The position numbers and the translations under genes were made by a program. From NCBI GenBank assembly GCA_002633025.1, contig NMRB01000096.1, positions 177,849 through 241,848 on the forward strand: a stretch of 64,000 nt of DNA, written 5' to 3'. This document shows, one piece after another, positions 9,898-33,161 of this stretch (within the stretch, counting starts at the first letter, position 1; each line of letters begins with the position of its first letter). The DNA is from Notospermus geniculatus (taxonomy: Eukaryota; Nemertea; Pilidiophora; Heteronemertea; Lineidae). Under the pieces are notes generated by a model. The model did no database searches, was not told the DNA's origin, and worked only from the letters and a program-made list of their open reading frames with translations.

Positions 9898-12800
9898 GGC
9901 TCCGTCCAGGATCAATACCTCTTCGTCTGAGTGTTCATACCTGCAACAGAAGACAAAGGAACATGTTACCCTGTATTATCTTCTTTCCCGTGTTACTGCG
10001 TTGTGTGGAGACTACAGTAGAATGAAGGTGATTGTATTGAAACCAATGGAATCGAAAGACAGAGTTTTCGCAACAAAATTCCCCGAAACGCCAACGCGAA
10101 ACGCTAGGCTAATCCCATTGTTCGATGCCACGAACAGAGCATCGAGCAAAAGGATACACGTTTGCATTGGCGTTTCGCGGGGCTTTGGGAAACACTATAG
10201 AGTTTTCGCAAAGCCCCCGAAACGCCAACGCGAACGTCTATCGAACAATGGGTTTGGCGTTCGCGTTGGCGTTTCGGGGGCCTTGCGAAAAATCCCTATT
10301 GTACATGCATACTCACCACGCTTTTTGATCGTCCCCACTTGACAATTCGCTTGAGTCGTATACTCTATTCAGCACCTGAAAAGAGAAGGTTCACTCGGAA
10401 TGTGAGGCATGTATGACATTATTGGTTGTAACAGTCAGTGGCACCGATTTAAAAGAAGAATTACATTCAGAATTTGACATTCTCTGGAAAAAACACCAAT
10501 TTCTGTCCCGTAATCTTCCTGAACAAAATTCCATACTGAAGATCAGCTGTGAATCTTTCATCACTCACCAGTCGTTTGTCGTCTTTTTTAGGTCCATTTT
10601 CTTCATTTCCTTGCGACGGTGCTGTCGCAGCAGGCAGTCGATTGCTCCGAAGTTCTGTCTCTGGTATAAATGATGCAAGACTCCTGCGTTTCTTGCCTTC
10701 ATAAATCTCTTTGATTTGGCTGTAACTGGCCCTCAGAACAGAACTATTCCGGCCAGGAGGACTGCCCTGTTCTACATGGTTAGTGGTATTGGTGTGGTCA
10801 ACAATATTGCCACGTGTTGGCAAGGAAACGTCACCCTCGTCCCCACTTATCCGGCTCAAGTTGATGTTTCTCTTGCTCCTGACTATTCCGTCGTGGCCGA
10901 GGTTGGACTGGTTGATTCCAGTTTCTGACGACCGTCTAGTGCCGTCAATGGGAGGTTTCGTCGTCACGTGTGAATCCTCAGAGAACCGCCTGCGCGGAGG
11001 GTACTCCGCTTCATTTGTCTTTACATCACTTCCACTACTCAGAACCCTCCGCCTAGAAGCAATTGCGACATCGCTGAGCGCCGAACTTTTGTGGTGACCA
11101 ACAATTTTCCGCCTGCTCTGCGTAATTGTTCGTTTAGGGCCAGAGGTCTTGTCCTCATCAGAGGACAGCTCAGATCTGTCGGCGAAATCAGAATCCTGGC
11201 TGATCAAAATATCCGCCATCTTCCGGCGTCGGCTTCTACGGCGACGTCTGGTGGCGGTTTCCAGCGCTACACCATCCTTCGTTCGTGGTCTTTCACTTGC
11301 TCCTGTCGGAGGTCGACGGGCTTCCTCCTTCTGTTTACCCGTTGAATTAAACCTCCCATTGCCAGTCGCATTTTCTCCCTCGCTCCACCATGACAGTGGA
11401 CGGGTTTTATTTCTAACCACATTCAGTCCACTCACGGGCCGGGATGTTACCCTCATAAATGCGCTGAATGCCTCCACGTGTGAACCTGGTAATGCCCGAC
11501 AATTTTCGACATCATTATTTTTCGCTCCTGTGAAAACAGCGCCTCCACTAGACGGCGCTTCTGTGCCGTATTTTTCTTCAATTTCTTTCCATTTCGAACT
11601 GACTCGTTCCATCAAATCGAATATACCCGAGGACAACCCTTGTTGAGCCGCCGATCCCTTATCGGCGTCCTCAGCACCAGCCTGTACATCGGCAGCAGAC
11701 GTCCTAAAATCTCTCAGCATGTCCCGTCTGACTTCACCATGGCAGTCCTTGCCCCTGTCGGCATTCGACCCCTTCCTGTCAACTATTGTTGGCACAATTG
11801 CATTGTCACTAACTGGTTCAATGGTTTCACACACGCGGATAGTTTGTCTTGGGTCGCTGTGTATTACTGTGGTGTCCACGGTATCCCCAACCTTGTCAGT
11901 ACCGTCAATTTTTTGATGAGCAACGGCGGATTGCTCCTGATTGAACGTTATGTCAGCACACTGATCACTGGTTATCGGAGGGGAGTCGGCCAGGAGGCTG
12001 AGATACTCGTGTTCAGGACTTGAACTTTCAACGGCAGAGTTGCCCTGTCGAACAGATTCCAAAGACGCTGGATTTGACATTCCAAGTGGACACACCGAAC
12101 CTTTATTGGAATCAATAGGCTCAGCAACTTGGCCTTTTCTCTCTCCAACCAGAGCCGATGATGATGAGCTAATGGGGATCTGAGCTGACACCTTTCCTTC
12201 CACTCTCTTGCCTCTTTTTCTTGGACCAAGGGGAAGGGGAGGACGATTGCCCTCACCGACGTCAGTATGCGACCTCCTATCCACCGCTAGGTGTCGCGGC
12301 ACGTCGTAAGGATTCAGTTCTTTCGACTGATCGCGGGTCACCCTGCAAGCGAGAAGTTCCAACGCATCTCCTTGACAGCCAGATTCAATTTTAGACACTC
12401 CCACTGCTTCTGAGCTGGAACCGACTGTCCGATTCTGAGTTGGTACCATTGGGGTTAGTTCGTCCATCCTTCTGAATGGAGACACCTTCCCAACCAGCTG
12501 TGGTTTTACATCCTCGATTCTCAGGGTCTCGTACATGTCGTCACTCTCGGCCCCATTTTGGTGTGAGGTTTCCGCATAGACGTTGTCGGTAAACTGACCA
12601 AGGGGTCGTTTGTGGTTCTTCTGGCGTTGAAGACTGCTTTCTGTTGTTTGTGTGCTGGTGGAGACACCTGGTGGCCGTCTTACACTGAAGGAGGAAGGGA
12701 ACATAGAAATTCCATTAGCAATAAAGGATCTAGAATAATGGACAAATACGGCACTAGCATTGGAGTGTCATGGGTAATTAGAATACCTTCCGCCGGTGTC

Positions 12801-15700
12801 CGCCTCGTCCAGGATTGCCGACAGTCGTAGAAGACGCTCTAGTTGACCTTTCGTCAAGGCCTCGACGTCAAGGTCGTAGTGCCCCCTGAAACATGGCTTA
12901 TGTCAAGCTAGCACCATAGAAAATTTGGTGCTAGCTTGACACAGTGTGAAACATGAAGTCAAACATGCGGAAACGTTAGAGCAAGGGCCCCTGGAGAGCT
13001 GTCCATGGATAATGTCTCTGTGCTTCACATTTTCTTCAGGGGCCCGTGGTTAGAGTGACGTAACTGCATGCATGTACAATGCTTTCCTTTGTTGTAATCT
13101 AATGACGGCTGCCCCATTAGCCCCTACAAAAAAAGTAATATAGGGACATGTAGGCCTACTTCAAGCGCACGGCCGTGTACTCATCTTAAGAGTTTAAGAG
13201 ATCACACGCTAACGATAACGTTTACGCTAACGCTATTTCTTGCATGTATTTCATGTACAAAAAATATTGTTAACGTAAATGTTACCGTTAGCGTGTGATC
13301 TCTTAAACTCCCTAATAGCAAAGCAGTAACGTTTTGCTTGATTGCTGTAAAGTCTGGAATCATAAAGCTCCCGTAGCCCACAACAACACTCACTTCTCGT
13401 GAAGTTTTCCACTGACCAGCACCCAATCTCTCTTCAGATCTTCAACGATAGATATCGCCTGAGACAGCAGCGACACCAGGTTATCATTCCGGGCGGTTAA
13501 TCTGAAAACAAGGAAGTTACAGCTGCTGTATTCTAAATACGGGACATTTGCCTCCATCGGGCTCTCAATTTGCTGCGATTTCGTTTCAGCACCCTCTCCA
13601 CGTCATAATTCGTTTTTCTCGGGGTGACAGCGGCAACACATACCCCTGGATTTCCTTTTCCTCAGTGGGTTCATATTCACGATTGTCGACTGGATTGATT
13701 GAAGGCGTCACATGTCCTTGCTGTGGAGGGACAGGGGCCTTCTGAAAGGGTAAAGGGAAAAGATACATGTCTTTCTGACCGAGAGTGTCCCTGTGGCTTT
13801 ATGATAATCCTGCTGGATATCTCAACCCCATAAATCGATGAAGGAACTTCAGCCTCAACCCAAGACGCCCCAAAACAAAGTCTGCTTACACCCATTTTGT
13901 GCGTGTTTCCGAGATTGGCGCATACCAGTACTTCCCGGAGAACCCAGTCAGGAACGCCCAGTTGTTTTGACAAGTCCTTTTTCCCAGCGCGCCTGCTGCT
14001 CTTGTTCAATTCACTTGATTCTTGTGACGAATGGGCTCGTTGCTGTTCATCCGGGACATCAACCGAGATCACATGACTACTGTCGGTCAAACCGAGGCTG
14101 ACCCGTCCCCATCGATCATGACCAATGCCTGATTCTGTATCATCAACCACACGGCTGTCAAGGAATCCGACTTTTCCTTTCGGTTTATTGCTGTTTCTGT
14201 TAGAATATGATTCCGTCAGGTGCTTCTCGTTTGTCTTAGTCCCAGCGCTAGATGTCACTAATTTCCCGTTGTGAACTCTGGAACCTTTCCGGCCACTTTT
14301 CTTTCGAAAAATCGCCGCGATTTTTGGCCTGCGGCTAGTTTTTGACTCATTTTCACGATCGTCTTTTCTCCCCGCATCTCGGAATCCGGAGACCACCACA
14401 ACCGGCGTACTGTTCGTTCGAGTATCCGCGGTTGAGGCGGGTAGATGCACCGGTTCGAGCTTTGCGTCACATTGTTGGATGGATGGGTTGCCTAGTTTCT
14501 GCTTGACGCATCTTTTCTGTCCATTATATTCCTTCTGAATCCGCTCACACTGGCGTATGATGGTCTTCGCGGCCTTGTTAAAGTTACCTTGCCTCCCTTG
14601 TCCTTGAGACGAAAGAGACTGGGGTTTTTCCTTTGCAGGATCTTTACATCCCTTTTCCCGGGTGGAATCCTTCAACTTTATCGAGCTTTGATCCTGAAAT
14701 AACAAAGAAAGTACTAGAAGGTGGTCAACCATCTATTCCTTTCTTCAATAAGCTGCAGTTGAAGGGAATCAAATCGGCCGAAAGCAGGTGTAACGTTTTC
14801 CCAATCCTGCCTCGGGAAGACGTTTTTATGACTGTCCGCTTTGCGGATAATCCACCTTCATATCGTTGTCGAACCCTTTTAGGCCGACATTGAAGGCAAA
14901 CAATGACAATTCAAGTTCTTTTTTTTGCATTAAAATAGAAACGAAGAGCTCGCCGTCAGAGCAGTCATCGGGTGTGTACCACTAAAGCCTAGTTTATACT
15001 TCGACGCACGACCATCGGCGTCCGACGCGCGATCAAAATCTGGACGCCGACCTAATGAAGTAGGCTTATGTCGGCGTACAGATTTTGATCGTGCGTCGGA
15101 CGCCGATGGTCTTGCGTCGAAGTAGAAACTAGGCTTTCGACTCGTCGGCTGACCTCTTCGCAAAGCAGTGCCTCGCGGGGTTTGGCCTCATTTTCGGTCC
15201 ACCCGACGAATCTTGGTTACACAACCAACGACCCCTCCGGTTCCTGTTGATTAAGTTGATCTCCGAACCTGTGTAATGTTGACATTGGATCCAAAACACT
15301 CCGATATACTGTCATCGATCTGAAGGTTTTCAGCTTCGCTAAGAGGATCTCCCTCAACATCCGGGACCTTCGTGCGTTGATGGCTGTCACTGAAAGAACC
15401 GGCCGCCAAAATGTCTGAAAAATAAAAGGGATGAGGCTCGTTGGTTTTGGCATTCCTGTCTCGTATGAGTGGACAAGATCATCTCATTGCCGTACTTACC
15501 AAAAAAGGCCTCGGGGTTTTCGTTCGGCGATGTGTCTTCGTAGAACTTCCCTGGACTTTGTTCATTTCGGACGACGTCATCAAATTCCGCGTTAACGTCA
15601 TCAAATTCTGCGGTCCAACTCTGAGCCATTTCACCGAAATTTAACCCAGAAGTGCTCATCATTCCCGGGGCTGAATCATCATCGGTGGATAGGCTGGTAT
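9829..15700 (-). CDS. Large disordered charged protein, nine exons, unknown function
   Basis: Exons: 15700-15500, 15414-15269, 14693-13890, 13741-13644, 13501-13394, 12885-12787, 12684-10569, 10375-10317 and 9940-9829. Every junction is GT-AG and all phases agree to the TAA at 9829. The first ATG in the first exon (15662) gives about 1,234 residues; the frame is open upstream of it to the acceptor, so more N-terminal sequence is possible. The N-terminus is acidic (AEFDDVNAEFDDVV). Exon 3 is Lys/Ser/Arg-rich. Exons 5 and 6 hold the only clearly helical parts (LVSLLSQAISIVEDLKRDW and LTKGQLERLLRLSAILDEAD). The 2.1-kb exon 7 is low in hydrophobic residues, with an Arg cluster (TRRRRRSRRRK, near 11240) that could be a nuclear signal, and many SSDED/RRxS sites. 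The C-terminus is acidic then compact (EEVLILDGAPRIVNKDNLMY). I recognise no domain. Confidence 0.8.
10073..10300. repeat. Compound inverted-repeat element in the last intron of the disordered-protein gene
   Basis: Variants of GAAACGCCAACGCGAA and its complement TTCGCGTTGGCGTTTC alternate four times, with AGTTTTCGCAAAG-type ends. A related single element is at 45205-45341. It probably consists of two nested or tandem MITEs. Confidence 0.6.
12901..12941. repeat. Short perfect hairpin
   Basis: TGTCAAGCTAGCACCA is followed after nine bases by its exact complement. It lies in an intron of the disordered-protein gene. Confidence 0.6.
13190..13310. repeat. Hairpin element in an intron
   Basis: GAGTTTAAGAGATCACACGC at 13190 is matched by its complement ending at 13310. 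The inner parts (AACGTTTACG and CGTAAATGTTA) also pair partly. It lies between exons 12787-12885 and 13394-13501. Confidence 0.7.
14984..15137. repeat. Long-armed palindromic MITE
   Basis: The left arm begins AAAGCCTAGTTTATACTTCG and the right arm is its near-perfect complement ending AACTAGGCTTT. The arms of about 65 bases (including CGACGCACGACCATCGGCG) surround a short centre with its own inverted repeat. It lies in the intron between exons 15269-15414 and 13890-14693. Confidence 0.8.
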
Positions 15701-15856
15701 CTAAGCAGAAGGGACAAAAACAGATACAACCATTTATTTACTGACTGTGATGAACCCAGATGATGGCAATACATAGCTGGTAGCATATATTCATGCAGGT
15801 AGGCCTAACGAGAAGGGGGAAAACTCCATATTTCCTACGCCTGGCAAAACGCTATT

Positions 15857-16092
15857 GACATCCTGGCATAACGATCCTAGTCATGCTGGCAAACGATCCT
15901 GTCATCCTGGCATAACGTTCCTGTCATCTGGCAAACGATTCTGTCATCCTGGCAAACGATCCTGTCGTCCTGACAAACGATCCTGTCGTCCTGGCAAACG
16001 ATCACATCGTCCTGGCAAACGATCACGTCATCCTGGCAAACGATCCTGACATCCTGGCATTACGATTCATTGTCATCCTGGCATAACGATCC
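15857..16092. repeat. Minisatellite, unit about 20-21 bp
   Basis: About eleven imperfect units of the form ATCCTGGCAAACGATCCTGTC, alternating with ATCCTGGCATAACGATC at the ends. The plus-strand open frame over it (a run of PGKRSxRPGKRS) is a product of the repeat and not a gene. Confidence 0.8.
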
Positions 16093-16194
16093 CGTGATTG
16101 ACCAGAAGACATGGGAGCGACGAAAATGATCTTTTGACATCACAACACGGAAATGTCGCTTGATTTTGATTTTTCGGAGCCATGTATGGTATGA

Positions 16195-16310
16195 CCCGGC
16201 CCCAGAAGAGACCTACCTCTGATTCCACAGCGTCATCCTGGGACCCCCGGATTCGAAGCCAGAAGTTATAGATGGTCATTCGTCACAGGCCCTGCTCACT
16301 AAACACTCTT
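16195..16310 (-). repeat. Possible tRNA-derived SINE fragment
   Basis: On the minus strand GGCTTCGAATCCGGG fits a Pol III B box, and TTAGTGAGCAGGG about 45 bases upstream is a weak A box. No second copy is seen in the window, so this is tentative. Confidence 0.25.
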
Positions 16311-17116
16311 TATCACATACTGTACTATGATTAATGCACCAAAACAACTCGAATATCCGAACATGTCATGCATGTCTTTGACGACGACCATTGTGCCGAC
16401 ATAAAGAATTTAGGTCAATAACATCTCCTGGTGATCTTAAATTCATAGCTCGATGATGACCGACCAAAATCTTTCGCACTTCACCCCCCAACTGCTACGC
16501 AGGCGCCATCTTACGAAAATTCGGGTAGGCTACGGGGGAAGACATCAGGCTTTGCCAAGAGAAAATGCATGCATGGGAATCCGTCACTTTGTATCCACAT
16601 GTCCATGTTGGAATTGGCTGCGAGATGGCGTCTAAGATAAACCCTTCCTTTCACATCTTTCTTGAAGGACAGTTCATGATCGGGGGGGGGGGGNGGGGTA
16701 CAAGGCTTTAGGAGTATGCACGGACTGGCAGGCCACCTGTACACGTCAGTGCTCTGCATGTGAGCCCGATATGAATATTGATAAGCTACCGATGCCGATG
16801 TCATGTCGAGAATTGCGACGGCACAAAACGTGCGGCGACCGACTTTTCCGAATCCCTTTGCGTCTGAGCCACGACCACGTGATCAGTCACTGATATAGTG
16901 CGACACGTCTGTATTTCTGTCTCACCTGCGACGGTCGGCATCAGTACACTACAAGACACTGTTCATGTTTTTGTGGAAGAAAGGGGAATGGTTTTGACTC
17001 TGCCGTGAACTTTTTGATCCTAATTGATTGAAAAATTACTGATCACTTTTATTTCAAAATCGTGACAGGGTGGATGAAGACGAAATCAGACGGACATAGA
17101 AAAACACTGTACTCAC

Positions 17117-17264
17117 CTCCCTTGCTGCAAACCATCCGTCGTGATCGACTCCCACGACCAAATCCCTAATCCTTCCCCGTGATCGTCGGTCAGTTTTGAC
17201 AGCTCGGTACGACACAATGTCCTCCCCCTATTCTCACCAGACCAAAGACGCCGCCACGCTAAAA
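17117..17264 (-). other. Candidate leader exon of the disordered-protein gene
   Basis: A strong donor (GGGAG followed by GTGAGTAC) lies at 17117. Upstream, an acceptor-like ATATTTTTAG ends at about 17264. Neither open frame through this stretch has the phase needed to join the exon at 15700, so if used it would be a non-coding leader exon. The GC-rich stretch near 16850-17260 could hold the promoter. Confidence 0.3.
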
Positions 17265-17594
17265 ATATCCCTGGTATTATCATCCGATGAATACCTTTAA
17301 ATTCCTAAACGTCAGTCTCAGAAAAGACAACATGTAATAGGCCGAACGCAGAATGACCACATTCCGCTGCCTCCCATTACTCTGTGGATGCATGCTTCAG
17401 TGAAAGAGCGTTGAAGCCACATTGGCTTGCTGGAACTACACGACCGTAAAACGCAGCGGAATCCAGTTTTGGTTGTGCCCGTTCCCACTACAGCGGTTTC
17501 CATCGCGTTTTGCGGTGAACGAAGCGTTTTCACAGGGTTTGGCGAGTCCTCCGATGGTTTAGCGAAATATCTTTTGGGTGCGTGCACTCTTAAT

Positions 17595-18037
17595 GCCCGT
17601 GTCACACTGTCCCGAAGTTGACACCCGATGGCCATACTAATTTTAATGGAAGCTTTTGGAAATCTTACTGATAAGTGCCAGCCTGAAAAAGACCCCGGTT
17701 GGGATCGAAAATTTGCAAGATTCTGGAAGTTGACTTCGGGGCCTTGCTTCGGGGCCATCTTCAGGCAAAATTCAAAATTCGATATTCGTGTGGCCATCGG
17801 GTGACACGGGCATTAAGCCCGTGTCACACTGTCCCGAAGTTGACACCCGATGGCCATACGAATTATGGAAACTTTTGGAAATCTTACTGATAAATGCCTG
17901 CCTGAAGAAGACCCCGGTTGGGGTCGAAAATTTGCAAGATTCTGGAAGTTGACTTTGGGGCCATCTTCACGCGAAATTCAAAATTCCATATTCGTGTGGC
18001 CATCGGGTGCCTAATTTTGGGACAGTGTGACACGGGC
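17595..18037. repeat. Two tandem MITE copies with GCCCGTGTCACACTGTCCC ends
   Basis: Copy one is 17595-17811 and copy two 17817-18037. Both run from GCCCGTGTCACACTGTCCC through CCCGGTTGGGGTCGAAAATT to the complement of the start; the second keeps the full GGGACAGTGTGACACGGGC end. A third, partial relative (CCCCGGTTGGGGTCGAAAAT) lies at about 7545-7575. Confidence 0.8.
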
Positions 18038-18837
18038 TTTAGTGAAAACCACACCGCTCACCACAAACCACGGCGCAAGAAATGCTCTGGACACGGGGCT
18101 TTTGGCCCGAACCCATTGCAACGGATTGCCGCGGCGGGTTTTCACAGGAATCGTGATCATTCCTGCACAAATCCGACAGATCAGGAGCCGACAGACATCG
18201 CCATTTGGTGAGGATGCGAATCGCTCCGACTCCTACTACTCCTTACGAAAACTCACACTTGTAGACGTCATGAGTTCCAAGTTGCGACAGATCCACGAGA
18301 TCCCGAGTTGAAATCGTCATTTTGAAAACACCGTCAAAAACAGAGACCCTTCGATTGATGAACAAAACACATCTATTATGGCATATGCAGACCTTTTTTT
18401 CATTCAACATTACATCCACTGCAATCACCGGTATGTCAATTACAGAACAGACATTTTTTCAAAATAAACACTGGAAGTCACAATATGCCCAATGAGGTTA
18501 CATGTACCTTTACACCAATTAGAAGCTCAATGCCATTCGACTTTCTGGGCACAAACGGGTTCCATTTGAAAAACTAGGGGGGGGGGGTATTTTGCCGACG
18601 TTTGAACTATACCAGCTTAGGCCTACACTTTAGGCCCTATGCCCCGAAAGGGGGCTACATACATCATTATAACTGTTAGGCCTGACACGTTCTGGACATT
18701 GTATTGGTCAAATACAGTGTACATGTATTTTAAAATCTGGCAATATCCATGGAAACATTTGGCAAAATGGCTCCTGTCCGAGCGAAATCTGAGACTGCAT
18801 TACGACAATGCAAATTAACCAATGAAATGTCCGAAGT

Positions 18838-31621
<12,784 letters not shown>

Positions 31622-31840
31622 TTTGGAGGATGTGGTGATAGCACCTGAAATGAAAGAGGAGAGAGCAATTAAATGAATGACAAGAGATGGTTTTGAGGGA
31701 CACAAGTAACTTACCGGTACCAAGACACGCGTTGGAGGTTAACTGTGGCCGTTTTGCGGCCACCAAAATTAGTTATAACAGTCAGATTATAGGCCCGCAC
31801 AGTCGAAGTGGGAAACCTAGCTCAATGCCGCCTAAAACCT

Positions 31841-32688
31841 AGCGTCCACTAGGGCGGGGACAAGACGCGGAACGCAAATTTAGCAATTCCGCATTCATTC
31901 CGCAACCTCTCCGCATATTCTTGAAAGACTCCGTTCACTGTCTTTATCATTCCTAAGCAGTTCCCGGCATTTCCGCACGTTCGGGAGAGGGCGAAATTTC
32001 CGCATCCAAATTTTGATCGAGACCAAAATTTCGACGCGGAAATGAACTTCCCGACACCTTCGGCAACTTGTCTGCATTGTCGTGCGGACATCGTCAGGAC
32101 ATCCCGCCTTTCTGTAACACTTCTGCAAACGCTCCTGAAAGCTTCCGCGGTGCGGGCAGCTTCGCGAAGGCAAGCAGAAGCCACGCGGACTGTTTCAGGA
32201 AAGCGCGGAGCCGATGCAGATCAAAATAAGCGAGTGCGCGAAGCCGTCAAGACATTTGCGGACAAGACACGGAAAGGTCAACAGGTTGCGGCGTGGAGGA
32301 GTTTATGGCCGGTGTAACGTTTTTCAGTGTGGCCGTTTTTCCTAACTCCATGACGGCTAGCAGACATATGAGAAAAATCCAAAGTCGGAGCAGAATTTAT
32401 AACCTTGAATTATTTCCTCATATTGTCCGCATATCTACCCGATTGTCCTAGTCCATGATTTTACTTCTCCTGGTGTGATCCTAGATGTGTCCGCGCTGTC
32501 CTGCTACGATCAGCAGCATTTCGCGCCCTTCACGATTGCTTCCTGGGACACTCCCAGGTATGCCTGCAGAGATTCGTAGTAATGATGATTCGCACACTTT
32601 TTTTCGCGACTGACGCGGAAAGGATGCCGAAATGGCATAATTTGCTTCCGCAACCCTTCCTAATCTTGTCGGCGCCCTAGTGGACGCC
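31841..32688. mobile_element. Non-autonomous DNA transposon, about 848 bp
   Basis: Terminal inverted repeats AGCGTCCACTAGGGCG (31841) and CGCCCTAGTGGACGCC (ending 32688). The left 330 bases are also found, truncated, at 948-1235. The interior is GC-rich with no frame long enough for a transposase. It lies just upstream of the FASN exon at 31644, in the presumed leader intron or promoter region. Confidence 0.8.
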
Positions 32689-33042
32689 ACCCATTAACCG
32701 CAAACTCCGGTCTCGAACCGTCCTGAGCAAATCTGTGCGGTGACGAAGGGAGCGCCGGAAGGAGCGAGCGCAAACACGTCGGATATTTTAAGGATGGTCT
32801 CGATCAGGCATTCTCACTATCATGGTGATATTGTCCGAAATCGTAAATATCGCGACTATCAAGGTAAAGAAATAAAAGTGCATTGGGGGGACCATTCTCC
32901 TTTCCTCCTAACGTACCTGTCCCAACTGTCCTGCAAGGTGTTCCTGGTGAGACTGCATACGAAGCAAAAATGTTTGAAGGTTTTATAGGCGTGTCAGAAG
33001 AAATCAACACCAACCATGGGATAAAGCGGTTTTTCCACGGTA

Positions 33043-33161
33043 CAATATTATTGCACAATATGGGGGCGAAAATGGGTGTCATGTGCTTCTGGCATAATGG
33101 ATGGGAGAAAGATTGGCAATAATATTGCCCATTTTGATCCTCATATTGTGCAATAATATTG
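33043..33161. repeat. Hairpin with CAATATTATTGCACAATATG arms
   Basis: A 20-base arm at 33043 is repeated as its exact complement ending at 33161. Smaller GGCAATAATATTGCC pairing sits inside. MITE-like. Confidence 0.65.

Noticed and set aside
10783-12023. Several plus-strand frames over 10783-12023
   Set aside because: They are antisense shadows of the 2.1-kb exon of the disordered-protein gene, whose splice phases fit on both sides.
15857-16092. Plus-strand open frame with repeated PGKRS units
   Set aside because: It is a translation of the 20-21-bp minisatellite; no start context, splice signals or conservation.
15857-16092. CRISPR-like array
   Set aside because: Units are contiguous with no unique spacers, in animal nuclear DNA.
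31849-32184. Cys/Arg-rich frames shared between 913-1200 and 31849-32184 as a conserved gene
   Set aside because: The shared sequence is explained by a transposable element with terminal inverted repeats; the frames differ between copies and have no domain.
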